Shown here in pieces: positions 1-11,101 of a DNA stretch of 64,000 nt. The DNA is from Gordius sp. MW1 (taxonomy: Eukaryota; Nematomorpha; Gordioida; Gordea; Gordiidae): positions 10,075,835 to 10,139,834 of the forward strand of contig OZ038527.1 in NCBI GenBank assembly GCA_964036665.1, written 5' to 3'. Under the pieces are notes generated by a model. It made no database searches, was not told where the DNA came from, and was given only the letters and a program-made list of their open reading frames with translations. The translations under genes and the position numbers were made by a program. The stretch's first letter is position 1; every line of letters begins with the position of its first letter.

Positions 1-427
1 TTCCTACGTGAGCGTTGAAATCGGCCCCAATAATTAGCCTTTCTTCTTGTCGGATTCCTTGTATTTCCTTTTCCAATGAAACGAAGAATTGTCTTTCTGT
101 GATTCCATACACCCAATTTGAAGAGCATACACGCACATAACGGTTAGGAGGCCCCCTTGATCTGTAATCTTCACCCACATTAGCCTGTCGGGAAAACGCT
201 TGACTTCCACGACCTTGTCTTTGAACGATTCGCTTAGAACGATACCGACCCCGTTTCTACGATTTGTTGACCCACTGTAGAAAACCTTGTATCCTTCTCC
301 TAATTCCCGGGCTTTCGTTCCGTTCCACCTCGTCTCTTGTAGGCAAGCGATGTGTACCTTTCTTTCTTTCAGCATTTGTGCGACTTTTCACCGTCAACGT
401 TCCCACATTCCAGCACGTTATTCGCAT
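1..427 (-). pseudogene. RTE-like LINE endonuclease domain, decayed fragment
   Basis: Read on the minus strand, this begins MRITCWNVGTLT at 427 and continues, after a frameshift, with CLQETRW and NGVGIVL, the first conserved blocks of the apurinic-type endonuclease found in RTE/BovB-like non-LTR retrotransposons. At the window edge the catalytic block LIIGADFNAHVG is readable in another frame. At least two frameshifts and a stop break the reading, so it is a dead copy. The endonuclease would nick target DNA to prime reverse transcription. The element runs on beyond position 1. It is probably the same family as the LINE at 19490-26460, but that copy shows only RT and 3' parts, so the assignment is inference. 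Confidence 0.85.
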
Positions 428-459
428 TAATTCAACAACTAATTTCCTTAACCGCCTTC

Positions 460-1145
460 GTTGTGTTTGGGCAGTAACCCTAGTGTATTTTTCACATTGC
501 ACGGGCGGGGTATGCAGTGCGCGTCGTTTGTGGAGGACGCCCTAGCCTTTTCATGTAAAATCTTGTTTGAAACTATCATAATTTTGGAGTTGGTTTTTAT
601 AGCCGATTTCCGACCTGACGCCAACCCTCTACTTTTTGCACACGGACTTGGGACTTTCGTAGGTAGTGTTAGTCTCACTACCTCTTGCACATCCATATTC
701 ATCCTTTCGATTGTGAGTAACATTTCAAGCACCTTTTCCAAAAAAAGAGAACTACTATCCCTATAATTTGGATATTTAGTACGAATTTCAAATTCTAAAT
801 GAATTAGATCAGCTCCAAAAAACAGCTGATCGCAAATACGCGCTTCCATACTTTAAAATTACAGGCTTGCACTATAAAACTGATTTTTAGATAAAAATCC
901 AAAAATGACTCCTTGGTGCCTCTTTTTAAATGCATCAGCTCCAATCTCGCCGCAAACCCTGAGGTTGTCTTTTTAAAAACTCTATGCAGCGCACAAACGA
1001 TCTCCTCGCAAATGGCGTTTTTAAACAGCATTGAATACAGGAATTGGGATAGTTTCTTTAAATTGGCAGTGTCTAAGAATGCCCTGATGAGTTTTTTCCT
1101 CGCCGTATCAGATGATATTCCTATAATATCTATGCGATAGTCCAT
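460..1145 (-). pseudogene. Gypsy-type gag relic
   Basis: Two overlapping minus-strand frames (804-1145, then 448-849) give a gag-like protein. The stretch with FAARLELMHLKRG and FLDFYLKISFIVQACNFKV matches residue by residue the gag fragment at 24543-25202 ([32 protein letters not shown]), and the next frame has ARICDQLFFGADL versus ARIRDQLIFGDL. No CCHC knuckle is visible before the match ends near 460, where it abuts the LINE endonuclease relic. Gag would form the retrotransposon particle. The family assignment rests on the better copy, which has a zinc knuckle followed by protease and RT. Confidence 0.75.
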
Positions 1146-1334
1146 GTAATCCTCGATATCTTTGTTGACGGAATAAATCTTTTAAGGGAGAATTTTTCCA
1201 GTTTACTATTTTAAATATACAATAATATTTATGTAAATAATAACAGAATTAATAACGATCTTAAACCAATTTATAGTCACCCTACCAATATTTCCTGTCA
1301 CTTCCATTTACTTTTGTAGCATATGACTGGTGCA

Positions 1335-2045
1335 TAGAGCCCTGCACGGGCCGCCCGAAGCCCGACCCGGCCCGAATCCGGCCCAATCGGGCTTTGGGCC
1401 GGGCTCAGGCAGAATTTTATAAAATAATCGGGGCTCGGGTCGGGCCTGATGCGGCAGCCCGGAGGCCCAAATTGAACTAAAGCAAGTTAGTGTGTTATAA
1501 AATAGGATTTAAATAAACTCAACTCAATATTAAATAATTTTCTTCGCACAGCGTACATTATATAGCTCCTTAACTTAAGCTTTTTTCCCTTGTCTATTTT
1601 AATAATATAACTGACCTAAATTGCAAATCTTATTATAGTACTTAAATAGAATCATAGTAGCTGTTACAACTTTAAAAATAAGAAAAGTAACTATTTACAA
1701 AAGTTTGTTATTTAAAACTGTTAAAATTATATTTTATTAAGTTAAATTTTTAGCTTTAAATGATTAGCTTGGTAAACTGTAGCGAGTGAAAACGGATTTT
1801 TAATTTGAAATTTATCTTAGTTGTAAATTACCATTAACAATCTAATGCATTTTATATTTAGATGGTGAAAAAATTTTCAATAATATAACTTTTCAAAAAT
1901 TTTATTTGGAAAATCGGGCTCGGGCTCGGGTCGGGCCAAAAATAAAAAAGTCTTTCGGGCTCGGGTCGGGTTCGAGCAAAATAAAAATTGAGAAGCCCAG
2001 CTCGGTCGTGCTCGGGCTGAATAAATTTCATTTTGCAGGGCTCTC
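1335..2045. mobile_element. hAT-type MITE, GC-rich ends, 711 bp
   Basis: The ends are inverted repeats (AGAGCCCTGCA inward from the left, TGCAGGGCTCT at the right). The element is flanked by perfect 8-bp direct repeats CTGGTGCA (1327-1334 and 2046-2053), the target duplication size of hAT elements. Inside both ends are runs of CGGGC-type words (CGGGCTCGGGTCGGGCC) that stand out from the AT-rich surroundings. No transposase frame is present, so it would depend on an enzyme supplied elsewhere. The 189 bp between the gag relic and this element show nothing recognisable. Confidence 0.85.
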
Positions 2046-2335
2046 CTGGTGCAATAAAATTGATAAAGGTATAATTTTGTTTGTTTGTCACATATCTTTA
2101 AAGCAACAGGCCCATTTTAAGTGCACTTTATATTAATGTTGTGTCGCCTTAATTTTATATTCAATTCGTTAAAAATTATTGCTAGGTAACTATATTTATT
2201 TGTCTAAGGAATAGTTACATTTAAAGAGTTGAATTAATAAAATCAGGTCAAATTAATTCTGTAAGAACCACTAGTCAAAGAGATTTTACAGTTTAGACCA
2301 TACAGAATGCTCACCAATACTTCAATTGGTATCGT

Positions 2336-2551
2336 TTCAAAATGTCACAGTCCAAAATGTAACAAAGCCACATCGTGAGATTCGCGGCAATTACTCATTG
2401 CGCAAGCGCATAATTTCCATTGGGTAGTGTTTTAGGTCAGCGTTTTAGGTTAGGGGTTGGGTTAGGATTAGATGTACATCAAATTCCCTCCCCATTTGAG
2501 ATTTAATTTTTCGTGATATTCGTGTGACATTTTGGACTGTGACATTTTGAA
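2336..2551. mobile_element. MITE with 25-bp perfect inverted repeats
   Basis: The first 25 bases (beginning TTCAAAATGTCACAGTCC) are the exact reverse complement of 2527-2551. The 216-bp interior is non-coding and has several TTAGG/TTAGGGG-like words between 2430 and 2470. No clear target duplication is visible, so the superfamily is unassigned. A stretch near 2478 (CCCATTTGAGATTTAAT) recurs at about 12315, showing that the family or part of it is repeated. Confidence 0.75.
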
Positions 2552-2620
2552 CCCAAGACACTTCAATTTAAGAGCGGTAAATTCTAATCAGCTGCATCAT
2601 TTTATTGCTATTTTCTGGCA

Positions 2621-3200
2621 ATGTTTGTAATAAATATTTTTAACCTTATTATTCTTCTTCATGTTGTTCTAAAAGGTAAAAATTTAGCAACGTTAAAAAA
2701 ATTTTATTAGCCTATGCCTTACGATGCTATAAATGCTCAAGTTTTACTGATCCACGATGTAAAGATCCCTTTAATATCTTAACAAAAGAAGTTAATCCGT
2801 GCGTCTCAAGTAGAGATCATCAAGGGCCAGTTAAATATTGCTTGAAAATGATTCAGGAAAGTAATATCATTATTTTTTATTAATTTATAAACCTTTTCTT
2901 AATAGTTTTTTAATTGAATATAATATATTAATCTAAATTGATTAAGTTGAAAATAGCAAAAGAATTATAAGAGAATGTGCTTGGTCTGGTCCTGAAAATG
3001 ATACAAACAAAGAAGGGACTGATATTAGTGATTTGATAAACAATAAATGTTACAAAGCTCAAGGCAGATATAAATCATCAACTACTTATTGTTATTGTAA
3101 TGACAAAGATGGGTGTAACAACTCGTATTTAATAATCTTTAACAAGCACATATTAGTATTAAGCTTTATTATTGCATTTAGTTTTTTTAAATTTTTATAA
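2621..3200 (+). CDS. Ly6/uPAR three-finger protein, Quiver/SLEEPLESS-like, three exons
   Basis: The exons are 2621-2675, 2711-2860 and 2947-3200, separated by GT-AG introns of only 35 and 86 nt; all junctions keep frame and give 152 residues. Residues 1-21 are a signal peptide (FNLIILLHVVL core, likely cleavage after AYA). The mature chain starts LRCYKCSS and has ten cysteines ending TYCYCNDKDGCNNS, the Ly6 pattern with a terminal CN motif. The last 20 or so residues are hydrophobic (ILVLSFIIAFSFF), a typical GPI-anchor signal. The segment CLKMIQ followed by RIIRECAW resembles Drosophila SLEEPLESS/Quiver, whose family modulates potassium channels and nicotinic receptors at the cell surface. 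Length is close to the fly protein. No frame damage is visible, so I read it as a functional gene; orthology is not proven. Confidence 0.88.
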
Positions 3201-4812
3201 AATGTTTTTATCTAGATTGAATGTATTTGATTGGTATATTTGAAAAATTTATACTTTTTGATTGTAAAATTTTTATAGACTTAACTTTATTGCATACTTT
3301 TGGCATTAATCATAGACATCTCTCGATGCTAACACTTTTCTACGTTGTTTGATACTTGTTGATAAAATATAATAAATTTATCAAATTCCATTAATAAATC
3401 TTTTTTTAATCAACTAAGGTGGATATATTTTAGTATGCCAAGATAGTTGTTAGTGCTAGTACAAAAGCAACTTTATTATATAACAAAATTATTTAGAAGA
3501 GTGAATCTAAAATTTTATCATGAACCCTAAGAAATTTTTGTGTCCCATCCATCACATCTTTTTTATAAGACATGCATAATTCTAATTTTTATAAAAAAAA
3601 GTAAATAGGTGGAAACATCCTAATATTGAAATAGCCTCACAATCACAGAATATCTTAAAATTTTATGCATCTTCAATGCGTGGTTTAAACCTTTGCGTGA
3701 TATAAAACATTTCTGGAGGTCTGTATTATGCTGACCAAGGAAACAATCATACTTTTTTCAACTTTATGGAATTATGTCCTGTTTTAAATGTTAGAGGTGA
3801 TTTTAATACAATTTGTAGAGAAATTTCTTAAAATTTATAACAGTAACCTCCAAATCATACTATTTTTTGCTTATTTTTACCTTCTGCCATAACTTGTTAC
3901 CTTTTTATATTCTCATGTCTTCTACTAAGCATAGGTTTTGATGTAAAAATATTTATTAATTTGAATAATAAATATAAACATTTTATTATACGCTAGTTTT
4001 ATAATTTCTGTCATGACATTGAAATGTATAAATTATTCTAAATTATTAATATAAAAAAATAAATTAGGAATTGCACCTAGTTCTGGGGAACTCTTACAAA
4101 ACTCGTCCGCACTCCATATAAACGTAGTACATTTCCTAAGCAATTTAAAGAAGGGGGAAGGATAGGCAAATCGCTGTTAATGGCCGAATTGGCGAAGATG
4201 CTTGTAAATGGGAAAATCCGCATAATATATACGAGCTCTGGGGGGGGGGGGGTGGTCCAGGTTAGAGTGCAAAAAAATTGCATAGCAATTAATAAAACCC
4301 AAGTTGGATATGATGATTTACAGCCACCGTATAGTTGTGATAATAAGGTATACTTGTTAGGATGTTTTGTTTACATATCGCTAAGTGAATGTCAAGGTGC
4401 AAAACTTACTCAACAAATTTCCCTGTAAATGTTAGATCCAGGGCTAAATTTATAGGCATGAGAAGTAGGTATCATAAACGCGGATAGTTGTACGAAATTC
4501 AGTTATTAGAAGGTACTATTTTGTTTTAATAGTGGTTACAAAAATTTCGTTTTGCAAAAGGTGAGCATCAGAAATATATCAATAAATACAAATATGTCTG
4601 TTTCAATAAAAGATGCGCATTAACATAAGTTTTGGTTGTTTATTGAATAATAAGAACACAGGAAGAAAAAAATGGGCAAGCTCTTAGCAGTGAGTAAGAA
4701 AACTATATTCATGTTTGACTTAAATTTAGCCACCCATACCAACAAATTGGACATCAATAAGAAAGTCACAAAAAATTAAGAATCAAGTGACACCCAACAA
4801 AAGAACAAAAAT
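3201..4812. other. AT-rich intergenic stretch, no clear gene
   Basis: This is mostly low-complexity AT DNA. Around 3715-3835 a plus-strand frame reads GGLYYADQGNNHTFFNFM, which looks peptide-like but matches no family I can name and has stops on both sides. At 4239-4250 there is a poly-G run, and near 4271 the word TTGCATAGCAATTA, part of a dispersed repeat seen again at 5422-5733. The open frame at 4180-4428 has poly-glycine from the G run and no other support. Confidence 0.5.
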
Positions 4813-4820
4813 AGTTGGTC

Positions 4821-6466
4821 CAGGGTTTCTTTCAGGGGGGAGCCCGGGGGGGGGGGGGGGGGTAATACCCTCACGGGCAATTTCAAATACCCCCCCCCCC
4901 CCCGGAGAGTTTTGATTGAAGGAAGCATGAACTCAGTTCCATCATGAAGTCATAAATTATATTAATAGGCCTAAAATTGAAATTCAATAAATTATTTTAA
5001 TTTGTCAATAAAAAAATATAAAATTGGCGAAATTAAATTTTTTTTACAAATCAGGTGGAAATCATTCATAGACATCATTTTTTAACATCTGTGAACCCTA
5101 AATTACAATCTTGAAAGTTACAAATTATCTTTAATTAAAAAATATCAATAGGTATATAAACATAAATAAATGCTTTTAGAATTATTAAATCACAATCTAA
5201 CTTATGAACTTAAAAAGAATTATTATAAATAATAGATTTTATTGTTTGTTTTTTATTGAAATAATATGCTTATTTTGAATTGCAGATGTCTGGTAAATAT
5301 AAAAGTACTCTTTTACACTACTTTAGTAAAAAGGAAAAGCCTAATAATAAAGATGGTAAATATGATTTAATTTGGAATAATTTTAATTATGTATGGGTAT
5401 TTGTGTTTATATAAAACTAGTTAAATTGCATAGCAATTAAAAGTAACCAACTTTTATTTATGTTTATATAATAGATAATTTAACAAATCTTATATATAAC
5501 ACACCGAGGGAGATAGAGATGAGGGGTGGGGCACCTCTTATGCATAGCAATTAAAAATAACACAGCGAGGGAGATAGAGATGAGGGGTGGGGCACCTCTT
5601 TCTCATGCATTAATTTAAAAAAGCGATAACCTAATATACCCAATGCAAATAGATAGGGAGGGTAACGGACGGACAGACAACGGACGAACGGACAACAAAA
5701 AACGAGCCCATAAATTGCATAGCAATTAATAAGATATGAATATGTTTGTTTGTAATAGGTAAAGATGGGACTGAATTAAAAAAAACTCTCGTTTTATCCC
5801 TTATTTTGGGAAATTATGGTAGTTATTTTTAAGCATTAGATATTTTAAATATATGTAAGTTAAAGGCAGATATTATTCTGCTTCCAGCAGTGACATTCAC
5901 ATGAACTCTGAAAGAGGCAAGAAAGATTTTGGTTTTAATATAGAAGTATTATATATATTTTCATGTTTTAGGTCAAGATGAAAACTGTAATTCTGCTGGA
6001 GTGGGGAAAACTGTCTCTTCTTTTTCTTATGATAAAATGCTGATAACTAAAATTATGCAAGTTGTTTTATTTTATCAATATATATTGATAAAGATGAGTT
6101 GGCAGCTCTACTAATTGAGTCTCTGAAAGTGAAAAACATGGGCAAAATTTAAAACTTAAACCATCATATAAATTTATTTCATACATCTAAATACAAATGG
6201 CTAATTTTTGATGAAGCCTTAGGTGGGGCTTTATGCTCTGTCTGTTATCTTTACAACAAAAACGATTTATTTATTCAACAAAAAACAAAGGGTGTGTTCA
6301 TTAATGTCCCGTTTACAAATTACAGACGACTATTTATATATCACTTATATCACCAATAAAAATCAGTAAATATTATACAAAATGGTTTAACAATTAAAAA
6401 AAATTTTACCCCCCCCCCCAGAAGTTAAAAATCCCCCCCGGAGCATTTTTTCTGAAAGAAACCCTG
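4821..6466 (+). mobile_element. hAT element with decayed transposase
   Basis: The termini CAGGGTTTCTTTCAG and CTGAAAGAAACCCTG are exact inverted repeats, each followed inward by long G or C runs. The flanking direct repeats AGTTGGTC (4813-4820 and 6467-6474) are a perfect 8-bp target duplication. Inside, 5286 begins MSGKYKSTLLHYFSKK, the usual start of ZMYM1/DUF4371-type hAT transposases, and about 6175-6320 encodes KYKWLIFDEALGGALCSVC, matching the TTF-type zinc finger. Stops and missing sequence between these parts show it is dead. A nested repeat (5422-5733) sits inside. Confidence 0.88.
5422..5733. repeat. Nested repeat bounded by TTGCATAGCAATTA
   Basis: The segment begins and ends with AATTGCATAGCAATTAA and has a third, internal copy near 5540. 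Within it, a segment with GAGGGAGATAGAGATGAGG and GGGGTGGGGCACCTCT is present twice in tandem (about 5502-5600), and the right part is rich in ACGGACGGACAGACAACGG. The same end word plus GAGCCCATAAATTGCATAGC recurs inverted at 10920-10950. It lies inside the hAT transposase region of 4821-6466. I cannot assign a class; a Helitron/Helentron-like or SINE-like tail are both possible. Confidence 0.5.
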
Positions 6467-6474
6467 AGTTGGTC

Positions 6475-7266
6475 AATGGCCGGTCGTGGTCAGACAAGTT
6501 TCAATAATTTACGAAAATAAGATATCCTTGGCCTAGGGTCAGACAAATTAGAAATAAGTAATAATCGTCTTAATTTTTAAGGAATTATTTAGCCAGTGTC
6601 GCAATTAATTGTTATAAAGTAACAAGCTTGAAAATAAGTTAATGTTAGGTTCAAAAATCGCAAAAAAATATTTTTTCAAAAGTTCCAAGAAATTTATATA
6701 TAAAAATAATCAGTCGGTACACAAAAATAAAAATGGAATTTGGGATCGAGCGCGGGCGAAAAAATTAAAGCCGACCAGCGGCATTAGCTAATCTACCTGC
6801 GAAAACAAAATAAATGTTTTTTACAGAAGCTTAATGCATAACAAACCCACAGAACTTTCCACATTCATTATTATTGTTAGACAGGACGGACGGACAACCA
6901 AAAACGATCAATCATGATTTTCAAAGCTAAATTATGAACCCTGTACGAACATTCTATTTCTTAATAAGGTTGGATTAGTAAAAAAGATTAATTGTCTAGG
7001 GCTTACTTTAGGCCTCGGGTGGGGCTCGTGGCCCAAAGTATACTTTCTAACCCGACCCAAATTCTCCCTGGCTTGGGCCAAGTCGGGCGGGCCGCACATG
7101 CAGACTTTACCTTTAATATTAACCCGCCAGTATTTCAGGCTCAACGAAGATTCTAAAGAAAACAAATTTTGTATTAATGGATCTGGCTTTTTCAATCTAA
7201 AAATAAAGCAAGAGTTACGTTTTGGTTTTATCAGCATTGCCTTGAGCTTTTTGGCCTTGGGATCGT
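6475..7266. other. Non-coding stretch with CGGGC-type repeat debris
   Basis: No gene is recognisable. From about 7000 to 7090 there is GC-rich sequence (GGGCTTACTTTAGGCCTCGG, CTTGGGCCAAGTCGGGCGGG) of the same character as the GC-rich MITEs, without matching ends that I can pair. Open frames here on both strands are products of this composition. Confidence 0.45.
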
Positions 7267-7429
7267 CAGAGGTCAGCTGCGTTAACAATTTTCTGCCCGA
7301 ACCTGGCCCAAACGATTTTATAACCAAGCTGCCAGGTGCCCGCACGAAAATCAAAATTGGAGACATTTGCGGGGCTTGTGGGCCGGGCGGGCATGTTCGG
7401 GCACCGGGCCCGGGCTTTTCTGGCCTCTG
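7267..7429. mobile_element. Short hAT-like MITE (CAGAGG...CCTCTG)
   Basis: The left end CAGAGGTCAGCTGCG and right end GGCTTTTCTGGCCTCTG parallel the ends of the 440-bp element at 8022-8461, and the interior has the same CGGGC words. A clean 8-bp duplication is not visible (only ATCGT is shared by both flanks), so the boundaries are provisional. Confidence 0.5.
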
Positions 7430-7711
7430 ATCGTGTGTACCCTACGAATGCATTTATGTAAGTTTTTTAATTGGTAAAAAATAATTATAAATGTCATAAA
7501 ACATTAATTCTCATGGGTTTTTGGTTCTTGGATAAAGCTAACGGTGTAAAATGAACCATTGTTGTTGACATCAATTCTTTTTTTTTTAAATTTTGTTCAA
7601 TATTATCAGACATAAATCTTCTTAACATTTTAATCTAATTTAATATGGCTTGGATGAGGTATATTTACCTCGTGAAATTTGTGAACATCATACATTACAT
7701 ACACAGAAGAG

Positions 7712-7875
7712 CATGGGCGTAGCCAGGTTTTGGATTAGGGGCGGGGGGGGGGGAGCGAAACGTTTAAAAGTTCAATCAGGGGGGAGGCAAACCCTAATTT
7801 TTTTTTAATTTTCAAGTGTTTTTGCATTGGAAAAAAATTCCCCCCCCCCTGCCCCCCTCCCTGGCTACGCCCATG
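7712..7875. mobile_element. hAT-type MITE, CATGGGCGTAGCCAGG ends
   Basis: The 16-bp ends CATGGGCGTAGCCAGG and CCTGGCTACGCCCATG are inverted repeats, and the flanks CAGAAGAG (7704-7711, 7876-7883) are a perfect 8-bp duplication. Long G and C runs follow the ends. The 164-bp interior is non-coding. The same family occurs at 19112-19267. Confidence 0.85.
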
Positions 7876-8021
7876 CAGAAGAGGATGTTAATTTTTGTGA
7901 TAAAGAATTAGCCCTGCCAAAATATATACATTAATAACATCAGATAAATTATTTTATAAATAAGATACAAGGGAAAGTTTATGAGCCATATGGGTACTAA
8001 GCATTATTTATTGAAAGTCAT

Positions 8022-8461
8022 CAGAGGTCAGTTTTGTTAAGCCCCAACCCGGGTGGTCCGATTTTATATCTAAGATGCCCATCCGAGCCTGCCCGAACCC
8101 TTACACATGTCCGCCCGGACATGCCCGAATTATAAGAGCTGCACGACCCGAAATTATGCTTTTTAGATTTTTCATTAGTAATATCTTCATCATATTTTCC
8201 AAAATTTTCAATTTAATTTTCTATTTTTATGGATAAGGATTTGGATTAACAAATATTATACTATTAAAAAGAAAAGACAGAATAATCACGAAGAAAACAA
8301 AATAAAACATGATTCAAAAAAATTATCATTGAGTCCGAATCGCCCGAATCTTATTATGATGCCCGCTTGAGCCCACCCAAAATTCTAAATTTAGTAAAGT
8401 TGCCCGCCTCGTGGACCGGGCGGCTAGGTTTGGGCAGCGGGTCGGGCTTTTCTGGTCTCTG
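8022..8461. mobile_element. hAT-type MITE, 440 bp (copy 1)
   Basis: The ends CAGAGGTCAG and CTGGTCTCTG form an imperfect inverted repeat. The flanks AAAGTCAT (8014-8021) and ATAGTCAT (8462-8469) match at seven of eight positions, as expected for an aged hAT target duplication. Both ends carry GC-rich CCCGGGTGG / CGGGCGG words and the middle is AT-rich and non-coding. Confidence 0.75.
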
Positions 8462-8579
8462 ATAGTCATAATCAATTAAATAATCATTTTTCAGTGTAAT
8501 TTCATACAAAAAATTTTATTAGAAATATTTATATAAAAGCATAAGCGCATAAATAAAACTATATTATAATTTTTTTAAG

Positions 8580-8731
8580 CAAAAAAGAAATATTCAAAAA
8601 TCATTGGAAATTTTAGAGGAAATTTCTCCCAAAGGTTTAAAAAGAGAACGACGTGTCTTTGGCCTAATTCCAAATTTATTTTTTCAAGTTACCATGGTAT
8701 TATTTTGTGAATATTGCACCAAGAAAATATG
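8580..8731 (+). other. Possible terminal exon of an unknown gene
   Basis: After a T-rich stretch ending TTTTTTAAG (a plausible splice acceptor), one frame stays open for about 48 codons to a TGA. It includes LEILEEISPKGLKRERRVFG and then a hydrophobic LIPNLFFQVTMVLFC. It reads more like protein than its surroundings, but I recognise no family and see no upstream exon. It could be chance. Confidence 0.25.
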
Positions 8732-11034
8732 AATACTTTTCAATTATCTGTATTTTATCTTTTTATAAACACATATTCATAAAATTATGTTTATTCTACA
8801 TTTTTTAATTAAAATCATGGCTGTTTTGATTCATTTTTAGGTATATTAAGTTAGGGGAACAAATAACATAAGGCATTTTTACATGGGCCGCAGGGTTGAC
8901 CTAGGGAGGGGGGGGGCAAAAAAAATTGAGCGCAAAAAAAGTTTAGAATATTTTTTGGCTCTCCTAAATAAAAACTCAACATTAATTAATATGAACAAAA
9001 TTAAATAATTAAACGTTTTTTTCTTTTCAAGTTAAAAAATTGAAATTAAATGTAGTTTATTGGTATAACATAAAGCTATTTTTCTATTTCCGCCAACTGT
9101 ACTATACCTTCAGACTTATATATTCTATTTTTTCCTATACCAACTTTCTGTGAACACTTATTGAACACAATCTATTCAACCGATTTTCCATCAACATATT
9201 CATGAAATTCAACTTTTAAATTGAATATTATTTGTCTAAAAAACTTAAATTACATGATTTGCAAAAAATTCTAATGTCTATATAAATTTAAATTTGGCGA
9301 AAAGAACTCAACTAGAAATCGCATATTATTCGGTTTCAATAACAATTTTACCGTGTAAATTTACCGCCTAAATTAATGTTAAGTTTAAAGAGGAGGGGCA
9401 CAAGACAATTCTTTTAATTTTTAATGCTATTTGTACAAAAAAATTTTATTTAGGGGCGCAGCAGCCCTCTCACGCCCGTGCATTTTTATTTCATCGAAAG
9501 GTTTATGTGTGTATAAAACTTATATAATCTTTATAATAATATCCGATCCTTATCTAACTTTTTAAAGACAATCAAGATTATTTTATTAACTTATGTTTAA
9601 AAATTAAGGTGTTTATAAATAATGGTCTTAGAGTTAGGGAAGTTAAAAAATGGGGTAAAAGTACACCACTAATGCTCTCGCTATCGGGATTTTCACGATT
9701 ACTCTTGCTTCTTAACCTAGGTGCAAAAAAAGGTAGGACTAACGAATTTTTAAATAAAGCCAAATTATCTTACCCATTTAAGCGGGTTATCCTAAATGCT
9801 CATACATTAAAAATGTCATTTTTAAATCTTGGTTGAAAGAAATGATAAGTGAAATGTAAAAAACATGAACAAATTCTATTGGGTCTTTTCCCCCACATAT
9901 TTCTAGAAAACTTATAGTCATGTTTTAATATTTTTGAAAATATTAGGCTCATTAACCAAAACATTTATTTGTGTAAAACTATACAACATTTTTATAAGAT
10001 ATTTTAGGGTACTTAATACAATATAATAACCGTTTTTGTATGACAATTTGAATTTGAAAATTATATTTTTTTAACTAAACACAATAATAACTTACTTTTT
10101 TTGTTCTTATATTTGAACGTTTTTACCAACCATTACATTCAAATAAATAATAGATGCCTATTTTATTAAAGGCCTTTGAATAATGTTTTTTATATCCTGT
10201 TTTATTATAATTTTTTAGTAGGAAACCAAAAGGACACTAGGAAAAGTATTTAAACCCCGGGGCCAATTTATTTAAAGAAAGGCATCACCAATATTTTTTA
10301 GAAAGAATGTTTTCTCCATGGCCATGTTATAATATTTAAATTTTAAACAAATGTTTTGCACTTGCTAACCTTCATAAATTTAATTTTGATCTTTTACATT
10401 AAATATAAAGGAAATATGATTTTTCAACTACCCATTTTTATAAGATAAATTATATCAAACTGAGATCATTAGAAACTTGTGCCAATAAATACCTAAACAA
10501 TAATGGTACCCGATTTCAAATTAATAAAGGAAATTTTAAATTGAATAGGCACGCCGATAAAATAATGAGGACGGTAAATAAAGCATAAAGGTTTTAAACA
10601 TTTATGCAGGTACATTCCCACAATGATATTTTTATAGGCCCCAGTTCGCTGATTAAACCTTAAAACAGCGCAGCGCCAGGCCCGCACTAGATAATAGAAA
10701 CCCAAAAAAATCGACATCGCTATAAGTTCCTGCCAACCTAAACATTTTAATATCAAGCATGCAACGGAACAGAACATGATTTTATGGTTAATTCATAAGA
10801 AGGAATTAGAATCCAATTCGGAGTGGTAAATATTTATAACAAGCAATATATTTAATGGCATTGACTTATGACAGAGTATAAGACTGGTTTGGTTTCGCCT
10901 TTCATCGCCTACTTATTGGTTTTAATTGCTATGCAATTTATGGGCTCACTTTCCATTTTCCGATGTCACGCCGAACGTGTCACGCACCGTGTCCCCACCG
11001 AACGCGTCCGCGTCCGCATCTTACATACGCTTAT
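8732..11034. other. AT-rich stretch with repeat debris and a dubious 94-codon frame
   Basis: No recognisable gene. A G run at 8907-8916 varies in length between the two large copies. The segment near 9630-9720 (TAATGCTCTCGCTATCGGGA) resembles the piggyBac-type end at 14740-14780, so it is probably a decayed relative. At 10493-10777 (minus) a 94-codon frame starts MFCSVACLILKC and is hydrophobic, but it matches nothing I know. Near 10920-11030 an inverted copy of the TTGCATAGCAATT repeat is followed by GC-rich CGAACGCGTCCGCGTCC sequence. Confidence 0.45.
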
Positions 11035-11071
11035 GCCTCTCGAGGCCTTGGGTTCGATTCCCGGAGAGGAC
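11035..11071 (+). repeat. tRNA minihelix-like module 1
   Basis: GCCTCT and AGAGGaC can pair as an acceptor stem around a T-arm-like GGGTTCGATTCCC. There is no D arm or anticodon arm between them, so it is not a tRNA gene. It looks like the acceptor plus T-arm half of a tRNA, perhaps a deleted tRNA-derived SINE. The counterpart in copy 2 is at 40402-40438. Confidence 0.5.
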
Positions 11072-11101
11072 AAAAAAATTTTTTTTAATTAAATTAATAT
11101 A

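Noticed and set aside
10493-10777. 94-codon hydrophobic minus-strand frame
   Set aside because: No family recognised, no splice partners found, and AT-rich DNA often gives such frames; it is noted only in the intergenic entry.
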